Assembly: GCF_000701525.1 (NCBI RefSeq)
Contig: NZ_JNJC01000004.1
Span: 1 to 64,000, forward strand
Origin: Mesoplasma grammopterae ATCC 49580
GTDB taxonomy: Bacteria; Bacillota_I; Bacilli_A; Mycoplasmatales; Mycoplasmataceae
Direction of reading: 5' to 3'
DNA: 64,000 bases
Shown: positions 10,672 to 24,200 of the stretch, in pieces
How positions within the stretch are numbered: the first letter of the stretch is position 1
How the letters are laid out: every line of letters begins with the position of its first letter
Notes under the pieces: model-generated
The model's input: only the letters and a program-made list of their open reading frames with translations
Databases searched by the model: none
Told to the model about the DNA's origin: nothing
Translations under genes and position numbers: made by a program

Positions 10672-13600
10672 CTAAGTTAATGTTTTTAACTCATCTTTAA
10701 TTGGTTTTCTTAAAGAGAAAGTAAAGGCTAGTACAAACATAATTATAATACTTAATAAGATTAATGGTGTTGCTCATCAATTAGTTATCAATGGAATAAA
10801 TATTCCGAATTTTTGAGCTTGAATCATCAATGAACCTAACAATCATTTACCAACAAGATAACCAATCAATACAAATATTGTTGATATAACAGCTGGTATA
10901 AGTATGGTATTTAAAATTGTTTCTTTATTTGAGTATCCTAATGCTTTCATCGTTACCATGAATCGGTGATATTTCATAATGTAGACATCTGAAATAATTG
11001 TTATGATTAACACTGAAATTATTATAATTCCTGTAATTAAGAACAATGCTACAAGTAAGATAGATTCACTAATGCTTATTATCATACCCAATTGAGTACT
11101 TACTAAATCAATTTTATTGTAAGTCATACCTAAAGTTTCTTCAATTCTATCTGTGCTTCCTTGAAGAGCGAATACACCTGGAGAATCAACCATAATCCCT
11201 TTAACTCCACCAGTTATTCCATAAGCTTCATCAAATGAAGAGAATTTTGAATTGAAATCTCTATTCTGTAGAACTTTTCTATAAGCTTCTTGGTCAGTGA
11301 TTTCATATTTATTCATTAAATCATCTTTCATGAAGAAAGTTTTATTTTCTCTCATCATGTTTAATTGTTCTATTGGATTTCTCATTGAATTAACTGTTAT
11401 TGTATGATCACCACTTGTGATTTGCCCATTTGGTATTTGTTTAACTGGATCACCATAAAAATCATAGTCTACTGGCAAGTATTTCTCTGTAGATTTATTT
11501 GTTAATAAATTTAGAATATCTTGATCAGCAATAACAATATTTCCATTGTATGTTTGAATAGTATCAACAGATTGCATTCTAACATCACTTAAAAATGATG
11601 GAAGTTTGTTTGAAACAGTAACAACTGCATCTGAACTTGATCCACTAGCAACAATTTTGTCACTTGCTCAAGTGTAAATTTGTTGTAAATCAGTATCAAT
11701 ATTTTGAATTCAACCTTTTCTGTTAGGATCAGTAATTTTTCTACTGTAATTTAAACTAAATGGTGAAATTCATTCTCATTCAGTTTGATTTGCATATTCA
11801 GAACCTCAAGCTTTTTTTACTTCTTCTGGAACATAAGCGTTTGACACAGAACCATGTCATATATCAATATTAGATCTTCAATCATGTGATTCATTTTTTG
11901 ATGTTTTACTTGTGTTAGCGTTTTTTCCGTTTAAAAGAGAATCTATATCAGTTAAGTTTCTAGGTACAAATAATTTTAAGTTATTATAGTGATAGTATGG
12001 TCTTATTTCAAAATCAAGACCATCAATATTATATTGATCATTAACAATACTATTAATAAATCATTTTGATTGGTCATTTAGTGATGTTATGTTTCCATTG
12101 TCATCATATCTAAATTGTTTAGTATATGTTAGTTTATTTGGATCTATTTTTGAAGGATTAATTCAATCTTCTTCATTTTTCATATTTAAATCACTACTAA
12201 ATAAGTTTTGATTATTTGTTATTTCTCTATTGTCATATATTCAAGCATTTTTAGGAACTTCTTTACCTCCAATTGAAAGAGTTTTATAACTCATTCCTTG
12301 AATTGGAACTGATTTGTTTAAGTTTTGTTGTTTATAACTTTTTAGATTTGTTACAACAGGTATATTCAATACTTTTGCATTTGAATCATATATTTTGAAA
12401 CCATCATTTAAATAAATATCTCCACCTGTATAATTTTCTTTGTCATTAAATAATACATTTAATTTATCAATTGTTTCTTGGTCTTTAATAAACACTTTAT
12501 CATCATCAATTGAATCTAAATTATAAACAGTTTGGTTATCTTTTAATCCATTTACATTTACAAAATTGTTATTCATTTGTGTATATACGTCTGTAGATAA
12601 TGTTTCAATTCCAGGAGTATAATTTTCTGCATTAATAGAAATCCCAAATTGAGAAGCTCTATTAGGTGAATCTTTTAAGTATTGTTGTCCTACATTTGGT
12701 AAAAATGCTAGTGCTAATAAAATTAAATCCTCTTTTCAAGTTGTGTTTGTTGGTCTTTCAATAGTAGGCAGACCTTGATCATTTGAATTTGCTAAAGCTT
12801 CCATAGCTACTTGTAAAGCCATTTGAATGAATTCAATACTTCCTTTTGCAGAGTTTTTCTTCATTTCTCAAATATTTTGTAATGTATTTGGGTTTATTTG
12901 TTGACCATCAAAATATGATTTTCCTGTATTTGGATTTATTTCAGCATTTCAGATATAACTTGATATTTTTTCAAATTCTCCTGCTGAAATTGTTATTCCA
13001 TTTAAGTTACCTAATTGTCCAATTACAGGCATTGCCATTTTTAATAATTTTGACGTATCATCTCTTGTCAAAGAATTTTCATCAAATATTCATTTTTCAG
13101 TTCAATTTAATTCATCTTTTGTTCATTGTCCATTTGTTCATCCTTCACCTAATAAAATAGGAGGGAATATACTACTATCTCAACTTGAATCTGTGTAATA
13201 CTTATTGTTATCAAAGTAAATATCAGATATTTGATCTTTTGTTGAAGTTCCTAAAAGAGTTTTTGGTTCTTGATAAAGTTCTTCTGTTGTAGGTAAACCT
13301 CTTGAAGCTGTTAATGAAGCTTTAGCTGTTGGTAATCCAGTCAGTTGGTCTTGCATTACATATTGATTATTATATTGATAGTATTTTCCAGCATCTCTTA
13401 TATACACGTTAAGCATAGAAGGAGTAAGCACTGAGAAAGTTATAACAAATGTTGTAATTAAAGCTGTAAAACTTATCATAGCTATTTGTTTAGAACCTCT
13501 TAATGATATTTTAAGTGGGAATCTAAATTTGAAATCCATTATATTAATAACATTTAATTTTCTTGGCAATCAATTTCTAACTTTTCTTTGTTGGCTTTCT

Positions 13601-16116
13601 TTATTGATAATTTGCATAACATCTTTTGAAACTAATAAGAACGCAATGAAATAACTCAATATTAATGATCCAATTCCAAAAACAACTAATAGAATTAGTA
13701 AAATTTTATAATCAAACACAAATTCATATAGCGTTGTTGAAAAATAGGTAGCAAAAACTTTGGTAATTATTTCTTGAAAGAATCCTGCTGCCAATCATGC
13801 TAACGGAACTATTATAAATAATAAAATTATTGAATATCCAATATATGATAATGACAGTCTGTATGAATCTACACCTTTAGCTTTTAAGAAACCAATTTGG
13901 CTTGAGTTATGATCGATTGTTTTTTTAATTCCAAAAATAATTGAAACAAAAGACATGATTAATACAAGAATAGAAGTAACAATTGAAATAATTGTTACAA
14001 TTTCTAACATTTTGGGTTGTAGTGTTCAATTTAAATTAAAATATGTTTTTTCAAATAATTTGATTTCATTAGCTGATTTTTTATCTCCAAAACTTAAACT
14101 TTCATTCTTTGAGTCTATAAAACTTTCAGATAATTTTGATTTATTTGATAAAAGAGATGAATCAAAATTAGACATTCTTTTGCCAATAGTTTTTTTATCT
14201 TTTAAATTATCTCTAATGAAATAATAAGTTGTGAATGTTACGTCTTTTTCATTACCATTCTTCATTATTTCGTTAATTACATATTTTGGTGCATAAACAA
14301 TAACTGAGTTTGCAACGTCACTTAAAGGTACTTCAGGATCAACAAGTGGATAGTATGTAAGTGCATCACTACCAAAACCAGAAATAATAAAGTTTGAGTT
14401 TCCTATTTTTATTTTGTCTCCAACAGAATAGCCATTTTTAAATGCATATTGCTGTGAAATTACAATTTCACTTGAATGCATAACCGGTAAGCCAGCAGTA
14501 ACTTTGAAGTTATAATCGTAATTATCATCTGTTACAACAAATCTAAAATTAGTTTTTGTATTTCTGTCATACATAAATGCTTCTTCTCTTAAATATAACT
14601 CCAAATCATTTATTTCAGCAGCCATTTTTTGATGAAAAATATTATTTGAATAAATATTTGATCAATCATACATTGTTGCGTATTTTGATGCATCATACTC
14701 ATAGTCATATTTTTTACCTGTATTTTGATTTTCTCATTTTTGACTTAAATCATTTTTTTCTCAAGGATTTAGTAAATTCATTGTAGAAATAGAATATTCA
14801 TTATATTCCTCATCTTTTTTAATTGTTGTTGGGTTTGCTAAACCTCTTAATCCATCTTTTTTAGCGTCTAAATTATTCCCAATTATTTGATTATCCATAC
14901 CTTTTATTTGATAAGTGTTTTCTGCATTCCCATATTCAACAATAAACTTAGGATTTAAAGTTTTTTCAGCCAAGTTTCTTCCAAAAATATATTCAAAAGT
15001 TAGTTCATTATTATAATTTGAAATTGATTCAACAGTTTCATTAGATTTGCCAGTAATTTCACTAGTACCATAAGATGTGTGTAATTCCATGAATATTTTC
15101 ATTTCATGTGTTTGTTCTGCCATTTCATTAAATTCTGTTACATAAAATTTTGATTTTTCTTCGTCGCTTCCTGGAATATTTCAATTAAAATTAATTGATT
15201 TTGCAGTTCTTGCATAAGAATTACTTAAAAACTGATTGATTTGATATGTTATAAAATACCCTACTGATTCTAGTGCATTATAAACATAAAGTTGAAATTC
15301 TCCTAAACTAGATACATGTTTTTTATATTCTGAAATTCAATCAAAATTATTTGTTTGATTAAGATTAATTGGAACTTCAATTTTTTTAAAATCTTTTTCT
15401 ACTTTTAAATCATTTGCTTTTCAATATTTATAAATTAATGATTGAGCAAATGACTCATTAGGTTCATCAAGTAATAATTCATTATAAAGAGTATCTGAGA
15501 TTTCTTTAACTATTAAATAAGTCATTGAAGCATAAACATGAAAGTAGTCACCACCACCAAAATTTTCTAAATTAGAACCAAAGTTTGTTTTAAAACTTTG
15601 TGGGTAATATAAGAATTCACCTTTATTAGGATTTGACTTCAAAAGTGAAAAATTTCTTCAAGAATTATATCATGGAATACCATTTCAAACATTTTGCATA
15701 GCTTGTGTTGGTTTACCAGTGTTTTGATCAAAAAATGTTTTTGTTATTAAGTTTTCTTCATAACCCTCTGTTTTAATTCCATGGTTATTTAAAACAACAT
15801 TAAAAGAATCATGAATTGATTTATTATCTTGAACAAAATAATTTGTTGAAGTAGGCATCAAGTCTAGGATTGGTAATAATGTTTTATTTGATGTTGATAA
15901 ATTTGATTCACTAGCTTTAGTAGAATATGAATAATCAAATTTTTCATAATTTCTTACAATGTCATCATATGACTTATTCATTCTAGAATTTAAGCTTGTT
16001 GTTGAAGCCAAATAAAAAGACGCAAAAAAAGAAAGCAGTACAACCACAATGAATTGAATCTTAAATTTGAACATACTTCTTATCCCTTGCTTAAATAAAA
16101 GTCATGTTATTTTCAT
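10672..16116 (-). CDS. Giant FtsX-domain ABC-type permease (1814 aa)
   Basis: This membrane protein resembles the duplicated FtsX/MacB-type permeases annotated in mollicutes; its substrate is unknown. All pieces lie in one frame with no TAA/TAG between 16116 and 10674. Order: cytosolic start and first helix (about residues 20-40, IQFIVVVLLSFF); a roughly 650-residue extracytoplasmic region; an FtsX-type bundle near 13795-14010 with LGFLKAKG-like sequence GFLKAKGVDSYRLSL; more helices (13570-13794); a new helix (about 13450); a second 600-residue ectodomain; and a closing FtsX bundle (10700-11060) with the hallmark MKALGYSNKETI. The start gives MKITWLLFKQGIRS and lacks a strong SD. No ATPase gene is adjacent. 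It is divergent from a paralogous lipoprotein gene. Confidence 0.85.
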
Positions 16117-16135
16117 AGCGTTTTCCCCAACTATA

Positions 16136-16207
16136 AGTGTTTTCACATATTAATATTTTATATTAATCATGTATGTTTAGTGTAAAAAAGCTTCAAAAAG
16201 TGTAAAA
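16136..16207. promoter_or_regulatory. Divergent promoter region with repeated AGTGT motifs
   Basis: AGTGTAAAA occurs twice in direct orientation at 16179-16187 and 16199-16207, exactly 20 bp (two helical turns) apart, with a further AGTGT at 16136. A minus-strand TTTACA...TATAAA pair (18-bp spacing) that could drive the permease overlaps the first copy. This spacing suggests a regulator site; no regulator is identified. Confidence 0.4.
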
Positions 16208-16217
16208 TTATTTTATT

Positions 16218-18716
16218 ATGGTAGGAATGAAAAAATTAATTTCTTTGATTGGTGCAGCTTCATTAGCAACAACACCAGCAATGGCGGTAGTATCTTGTAA
16301 ATATATAGATACAATTCAAAAAAGTATAGATAATAAATTAGCAGAAGTAATCTCTTCAACGTCTAATTATTTTAAAGGTGCTATTTTAGCCAATTCCGAA
16401 GATTACAATGGTCAATCAGTTGATAAATATATTTCTAAGTTAAAAGTTGGGGATTTAACAAGTAATTCAAAAGATACAACATCTATGGCTAAAATATTTG
16501 ACACTTTCTTAGATACAAAACAATCAAGTGAATATATGAAAAATGAAGTATATAGCAAAGAAGAGTTCGATAGACCAGCTACTGGAAATGGTGCTAGTGA
16601 ATTAATAAGCACTATCCAAAAAGCTTACAATGAGATTTATAAATTAATTGGCGTGACTTTCGATCCAACTTTATGAAATACTGCATTGCCTTTATTATTA
16701 GATTCATTAAAAGCTGATAATATTTCTTCAATTCAAAAAGTTATGCCTAAAATTTCAAGTAGTTTACAAATAATGAAAGACGTTAAAGTTCCTAATTACA
16801 ATGAATTAATTAAATTAGGTGTTGAAACTAATTTAGACTTAAAAATTTATTTCTCAAATGAATTGACTTCTTTTGTTGCTAACTTGTTTAGCGTTGAAAT
16901 AGAAAAACCTTTTGTCATTAGTGAAAATAAAGATAATATAAATGAAAAATACTATGCACATAATTCTAGTGTTTGAAAATTAATAATTAAAAAAATGAAC
17001 AGTAAGGATGCTGAGAAACCTGAAATTAATTTTACAAGTCAAAGCTTAGCTCTACTTATGAATGCCTTATTTGGAATAAACTGATATATTCAAAATTTTA
17101 CAGCTGATGAATACAATTTACATTCTGATGAAATGCTGGATGATAATCACATATTTTCTACTGATAAAACTAACTTAGAAGTAATTCATGAAGTAAACTC
17201 TTCAAAAATTGACAAAGAAATTATTAACTCAACTAATGTAGATGGTTTAATGCAATTTATCTATGATTTATTTTCTGGTGAAAAAGATAAAGAATCTTTT
17301 AAACTACTTAGAACTTTTAAAATACTTTTCCAAGTTGATGATGATATAACTGTTAAAAATCAAAAACTTGATTTCAATACTAAAATAATTAAATTTGGAA
17401 GTAAAACATTAGATTTTAAAATTGGTGAATGAGGTTCAAATGGTAAAACAGAAAATGGAGCATTAAATACATTTTTAAGTTCTTCACTAGATGGTTTTGT
17501 GAAAGGATATACCGCTTCTTTTGATCCTGATGGTGGAATAATGGATTTCTTAAATTCTATCGGAATGGGTTCTGAACAAATAGGCGGAGTAGTTTCAGGT
17601 TTAATTAGTTCTGTTTTAACGGGTATTGATATGGATCATTTCTTTGAAACATTTGTAGAACAAATAAATACTTCATTAGAAAATTTATTAAATTGATCTT
17701 TCATAAAGGGTAAATCTTTAGAAGAACAAATAAAATCTATTCAAAAATCTATTGATACTAAAGTTAAACCAATAATTGATAGTTTATTAAATTCTGAAGC
17801 TCCTTTTACAAATAAATTTTTAGGATATTTAGTTAATACAGACATAAGAAAATTAATGGAAATTTTTGGATTAGAAAATAGTTTACCTGTTCAATTACCT
17901 AAAATTTCATTAAAACAAATAATCGATATTCAATTAACTAAAACTTTAAAACTTAGTGATTTATTAAGACTAGGTGCAAAAGGGACAAGTTATTTAATTG
18001 CATTATTAGGTAAAGGTGTTGCTCCGAAAATAGTTAACATTGCAGATGCTTTCAATGATACTTCTCTTTTCTTAGATCCTGAATTTAAAATTGTAAATAG
18101 CCAAAGCACTCTTCAAACTTTAGGTGACATCAAAATATCTCAAGATTTGATTTTTAAAAATGAAGATGGTAAGGAATACACTTACATCTTAGCATTAGCT
18201 ACAGCGCTTTCTAGTAAAGATAATACTGGTATCAGTATTACAATACCAGGTGGCAATAAGTTTGGTTTAAAAACCACAAAAACTTTTACAAATAAAGATG
18301 GTCTTAAATGAATAATGGGTCTTGGAGTTGAACTTGATAATGGTGTAATTGACTATAATCAATTTAGACCAGGAACAATACTTTATTCTATTGGAACATT
18401 ATGAAACGATGAAACTGGTAATTTGATTACTGGAATAATGTCAGGAATAAATGATATTTTAAAAACTATAGCAGATATCTTTGATAACAAACAAAATCAA
18501 TCTTACTTAGAAGATTTAAATTACATTCATTATAAAACTAAAATGATTAGCTATGAAAACTTCAGAGATAGTAAAAAAGATAGTCACGTAACATATGAAA
18601 TTAATTATAAAAATGGAATAGTTAATAATACATACGTTGTTAAATTATTACTTCCAAGTAGTGATCAAGAAGAAGTAAATGTTAAATACAAAATTGAAGC
18701 CTTTTATAAAAAATAA
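16218..18716 (+). CDS. Large surface lipoprotein, MOLPALP-like paralog A
   Basis: The 832-aa product begins with a lipoprotein signal (MKKLISLIGAASLATTPAMA) and the lipobox VVSC, with Cys27 as the predicted acylation site, so it should be anchored on the outer face of the membrane. The body is a long Ser/Asn/Lys-rich region with amphipathic helices and no enzyme motif I recognise. It resembles the mollicute paralogous lipoproteins called MOLPALP, an inference from the signal and style. It shares motifs with the gene at 18743-21271 (LFQVDDDIT, NTSLENLLNW-like). It starts at ATG 16218 or 16227; neither has a well-placed SD. All six open pieces are in one frame, joined by TGA Trp codons. Confidence 0.85.
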
Positions 18717-18717
18717 A

Positions 18718-18744
18718 AATGCGAATTAATAACTCGCATTTTTT
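18718..18744. terminator. Bidirectional terminator between the two lipoprotein paralogs
   Basis: AATGCGA (18718-18724) pairs with TCGCATT (18734-18740). It is flanked by TTTTTT on the plus strand and by a TTTTTATTTT tract when read on the minus strand. The 3' arm abuts the stop codon of the minus gene. Confidence 0.85.
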
Positions 18745-21271
18745 ATATTCTGTTAAATGAATTTATTTTATATTTTGAACTTGTGTTCTCTTTATAAACT
18801 GACACATTATATGTGTAATAAACATCTTTCTTAACTTTATACATTATCTTGTAATTTAAAACTTCTTGTTTAGAATCTTCTTGATAACTTACAAATTGTG
18901 TTGAGAATAAATCTTTATTTGATCAGTAATTCATTTTTTTATTTCTATTAAAAGTTATATCGCTTAAATTGTAATCAATATACTTTCTAGTCATTTTCAC
19001 AGGTCATTGAATTATTTTAGCTGTTAATCCATTTGTCAATAATTCATTTACATAAAACAAGATTGAATCTTGATTGTAGCTCTTATCATCATAGTTTAAA
19101 CCTAAAAGATATTTTCAAGCTTTATGTCCTCAAATTTTTTCTTCTTCTGTATTATTAGAATTTTTAGGTCTAATACCTAAAACCTTATTTTTTCCATTAT
19201 CATCTTTTACAAATTTCATCATTGATCATATAACTGCTAAATCAGAAGTTCTACCATCTGTTGGAGTGTAACCAAGAACCTTGTCGATAGATACCGGATT
19301 TTCTTGACCTTTGATAAAGAAATCATATTCATTAGATATATCACTGCCTGTTACAGTAGCCAATAAACCTAAAATTTTGTAAAACAATGGAAGACTTGAA
19401 TCAAATCCTTTTAGAATTAATGTTAAAACATCTCCTATTGATATTCCTAAAACATTTATTCTAAAAATATCTTTAACTGATTTATTAGACATATCTATTG
19501 GTAAATTCACATTAAATAATTTTAAAATTGATTGCAATCTACCTTTTTCATTAATTATTTGGCTGAAGAGATTATTAAATAGACTTCATGTTTCTGGTAA
19601 ATTTTCACTAACTTTTATATTACTTAATTTTCTAATTGTTTTATCTAAATAATCAATAAAGTCATCCGTTGGTTTATTTTTAAAATTTCCTGTTGGCTTA
19701 TTTGGTGAATTATCAGTACCAAAACCCATATTAGTCAATTGTTCTTCAAGGGGTCCTTTTATTTGTTTTCCAATTCAACCAAAAGGCCCTCATGAATACA
19801 TATTTTTCAATGTTGTATTTAATTGACTAGATAATGTTTCAAAAAAGTTGGTCATGTCTATACCAGATAAAATAGAACTAATAACTCCAGCAACTATACT
19901 TCCTAAATTTTCAGTTGATAAATCTAGTAAAGAAAGTAATGCACCTATACTTCCAGAAACTTGGTTATCTAGAAAACCCTTAGCAAGTGAGGCAAATAAA
20001 ATATTAAAGATACCATTCGGTCCAGTAGTGTTATTTTTTCATTCACCTACATTAACTGATACAAGAAAGCTTTTATTAGCTTTTAAAACTTTTTGATTTA
20101 AATCCATTTTTGTATTACCATCAGTTATGTCGTCATCCACTTGAAATAGAATTTTTAAAACTCTTGAAGATCTATACCCATTGGGATCACTGCCTTTATA
20201 CATAATGTCATAGAAAATAGATAATATTCCATTCAAGCTTCTTTTATCAATATTTTCTTTTGAAATATTTTTATCATAAACTTCATTCATTATTTGAAGA
20301 TTAGTTTTGTAAGGGCTAAATAAATGATTTTGGTCTATTACCATCGAAGGATCAAGCATATATTCTGGTTGATTAAATGCATCTATATAATAAGATAATG
20401 AATATATAAAGTTTAATAAATAAACTATACTATCTGAAGTAAATTTAAACTCATGTTTTGATACTTTTTGATCATCTTTAGAAAATATTTCTTTGTACAT
20501 AGCAGAAGATGCATTAAAGAAATTTCTAGCTATATTACTTGAATCTTCATCTTGAATTTTAAAATTTCATGCTCCAGTTTCGCTTGTCAATCCATAGTTA
20601 ATACTCATGAAACTATTGAAATTTGATAAAGTATAAAATTTTAAACCTCTGTAAGTTCGAACGCCTTCACCTCATAGTTGGCTGTAAGTTGGAGCTGGAT
20701 AATGTTTGAACATTTTAACAAAAGATATTTTATCAGCAAATTTTAATATGCTTGAGTCAAATTTATCAGCTTTTAAACTTCCGCCGCTTGCAAATGAAAC
20801 ATAAGAAATTCAATTTAAAAATTCATTAACACCATCAACTTTTAATCCATCGTCATCAATTGAATTTTCTAATAAGCTTACACCTTTATCAGCTGCACCA
20901 AATATAAGTTCTGATGTTGCATCTTCATTTTTATATTTATAATTTTTGTCTTTATAAATTTTATTTAAAGTTTTTTCAGCTGATTTCATATCATATTTCT
21001 CAGCGTTAAAATTTGCATAACTTAAAGCAGTATCAATATTGCTAATGTCACTTACTTTTTGATCATTTAATCAATTTGTTGTAACATCTGAATTTTGTTT
21101 TTGAGCATTAGTTATAATTGGTGCTTTAAATAAAACAGAAGTCTCATCAATTTTCTTTTGAATTTCTGAAGTTACTTGAGTTATTACTTGTTTTTGACCA
21201 ACATTTAACAATGATACTGCTGGAGTTGCTCCAATAGTCAGAGCACTTAAACTTAATAATATTTTTTTCAT
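18743..21271 (-). CDS. Large lipoprotein paralog B lacking the lipobox cysteine
   Basis: The 842-aa product is a paralog of the lipoprotein at 16218-18716: ILFQVDDDIT, the GID-M-FFET segment and NTTLKNMYSW correspond to ILFQVDDDIT, GIDMDHFFET and NTSLENLLNW. The N terminus, MKKILLSLSALTIGATPAVS, is a good signal sequence, but the following LLNVGQK has no cysteine where a lipobox would sit. It may therefore be secreted or held by an uncleaved signal anchor. The gene follows the 1429-aa permease by 20 nt with GAAAGGG as SD, so the two form an operon. The function is unknown. The frame is intact across about 2.5 kb. Confidence 0.83.
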
Positions 21272-21291
21272 AATCTAAATACCCTTTCTAC

Positions 21292-24200
21292 TTAGAGATC
21301 TGCGTTTTGTAAAATTTGCACAGAGTTAGTTTTTGTTATTCGTTTGTAACCTGCGAAAATTGCTATTCCATAAATACCAACAATTCCTAGGAAAACCACA
21401 ATTGGTAATCATATAGGGAATGCTATTGGTAAAGCAACTCCGCTTAATAACATAATGTTTACAGCTTTTGCAAAAATAAATCATCCTGCTGCAAATCCCA
21501 CAGCAAACATTGTTGATATAACAATTAGATACATTCCCATTACTGTTTTAACAACATAAGCATCATGATACCCTAAGACTCTCATTGTTGATATAAACCT
21601 TATGTTGTCAGTAATAATAATTGATGTTGTTAGTAAAATAATTACAAATGTTAAAGATAAGATTAAGACAATCGCTATTGCAATTAATAATAAAATCAAC
21701 TGTGATATTTCTTCTAACATATCTTTTGATAAATCAATAGGTAATATTCATTCTACAGTTCCAATACCACTACCATCAAATGCTGCGTGAGTAGCACTGA
21801 ATTTAGCTTCCATTCCATTTAATGCTGTTGGAGAATAATCTCCAAATGCTGTTGAAACACTCATAACTGTATTGTAATCAGCAACATCAGTTTTGTTAGA
21901 ATACTTGTAATTGAAAACTGGATATTGATTTTCAAATATTTTAAGAATCAATTCGCCTAACTCTTTTTCATCATTATTTTGTGGATGCTCAATAAATTTG
22001 TTTTTAAATAAATCTAAATCATCTAGACCATTCTTTGTTAAATCTAAACCTTTAATTTTATTGTAAATTTTTAACTCTTCTTGATCTTTATCTTCAATAA
22101 TTATTTTATTGTTAAATTGATTAAGTGTTGAATATCCAAACTGTGTATTTCATTGTTTTGTAAAGAAATTTTTTCACAAGTAGTTTTCAACTTCATCATA
22201 TTTAAGAATAGATTTTGCATCATCATTTTTTATTCATGCTTGAGCTGATCCGTATCCTTCATGAATTCCAACAATTTTAAATTTTGTATTTGTTATTTTA
22301 TTACCAATGATTGTGTCACCGTTTAATACAGAATTGTAATATTCAGTTGGTTTAGAAATACTTGTCATAAAGTTAATTGCATTTTTATCATCTAAATCAG
22401 GTCTTGTTACTAATATATTTGAACCTAAACTATTTGTTCTTGAATTTTGTTTAAATCCACCAGTTCCATTTCATAAAGTGCTAGTATCTCAATCATTTAA
22501 TTTGTAAGGAACTATTTCACCTTTTGAAGCATCTTGTAATTCATTTTGAATAACATTTAAATCTACTTCTTGACCTTCTTTAAGATTTAAAGTTTTTGCT
22601 AGTGTTTCATTAATAACGATTCCATTTGTTTCTTTAGAATTAAATAATTTTTCCATTAAATCATTATTTCTAGAATCTCTTAAATCTAAAAATCTATCAT
22701 CATTATCGATTCCATAAATTTTAAAGTTTTTACCATCTTTTTCAGCTTGAATTTTTGTTCCTAAAGCTTCTTGACTTGGATCGTATGAAACTAAATTAAA
22801 TGCCATTGAGTAATTTTTATCATCTGATTTAAATGCATTAATCAATGTTTGTTTCACAGAATAAGGAGGTCTTGAGAAAGCTGACTGAATGATTGCTTGA
22901 TCAACACGATTATTAAATAAGAATGTAAATCATTCTCACATATCTGTAATAGCTTTTGTTGCAGTTTCTTTGTCATTTTCTTCAGCCATTTTATCAAAGT
23001 TTAAACCTAAGTAATAATCATTAGTTGATTCTTCAGTATTGTCTTCTGATGCAATTCTAAATGAACCTATTCCTGTGTAATTCCCATTAGTTAATTTAAA
23101 TTTATTATTTTGATTTGTTTGATTTTCATATTCAATTTTACCTGTTTCAGCTTTTAATAATGTTTTTAACATATTCTCATTATTTAATAGGTACATATTT
23201 GCTAAGTTACCATTTGATGAATTAAATAAATTAATTTTCTCATCTTCAGTCGCATTGATTCAATCTTTATCACTCATAATTTCTGTTCCATGATCACTTC
23301 TAAAATCATTACTTATAGATAAACCAATTGATTCAGAATATTTAGCATAGAAAGTTTGCATTGCAGCTCCTGCTTCATACATTGTTTTTGCTGAATTTAT
23401 TTCACTAAATAAATTTTGGTAATCAAATCATTGTTTTAAAATGATAGGGGAAATCATTTTTCCTAATACATCTGAATTACTTGCAGCAGGTACACCATAT
23501 TTAGATAATTGTCTGAAATAGTTACTATCAAATATTGAACCTTCTAAATTTAAAAGCTTCATATTTGCTAATGATAATTCGATAAGGTTTGGAATTGCAT
23601 ATTCATCATCACTTGATGCAGTAAATAAGTTTTGAATAAAAATTGAATAGTATTTTTCACTTATTTCATTATTAAAGTAATCAGTCATGATTTGATCATA
23701 ATCAAAGTCACCATTGTCTCTTAAAGCTAAGCTTGTTCATCCACCAGCTGTTTTTGAGTAAACCATTTCATCTTGTTTAGTTGAAGGGTTAAATGTTTTA
23801 GCAAAAGTTAAGGGGTTATTATAACTTGGCTGAGCATATTCAACTATTTGTTTATATTTAACACCAGTATATGTTGCTTTTTCATTTCTTTTTAAGATAT
23901 CTGGAGCAGCAAATGAAACTGTAAATAACATTGATGAAAGTAATACTACAAAACCAATTGCCATCATTTTTCCAAAAGCATCTACTAATAAAGCTTTTCT
24001 TAATTTTGAACCAAATGATTTTCTAAAATGAATACTTCTTAATTTAGCTTTAAATGCACTAGCTTTTTGATTAAAGGTTGCAGTAATTAAACTTAATGAT
24101 GATTTACGCATTAACAGTGTAGCTATGACAAATGATATTGCTGATAAAATAAATCACATAACTCCAATCATTAACACTAATGTAATTCAATCAAAATCAA

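Noticed and set aside
10672-16116. Interpretation of the permease region as a decayed pseudogene of many fragments
   Set aside because: All fragments are in the same frame and the gaps checked contain no TAA or TAG, only TGA (Trp).
16218-21271. Convergent lipoprotein genes as an invertible or phase-variable cassette
   Set aside because: I saw no flanking inverted repeats, recombinase gene or long homopolymer tract in the promoters or coding starts.
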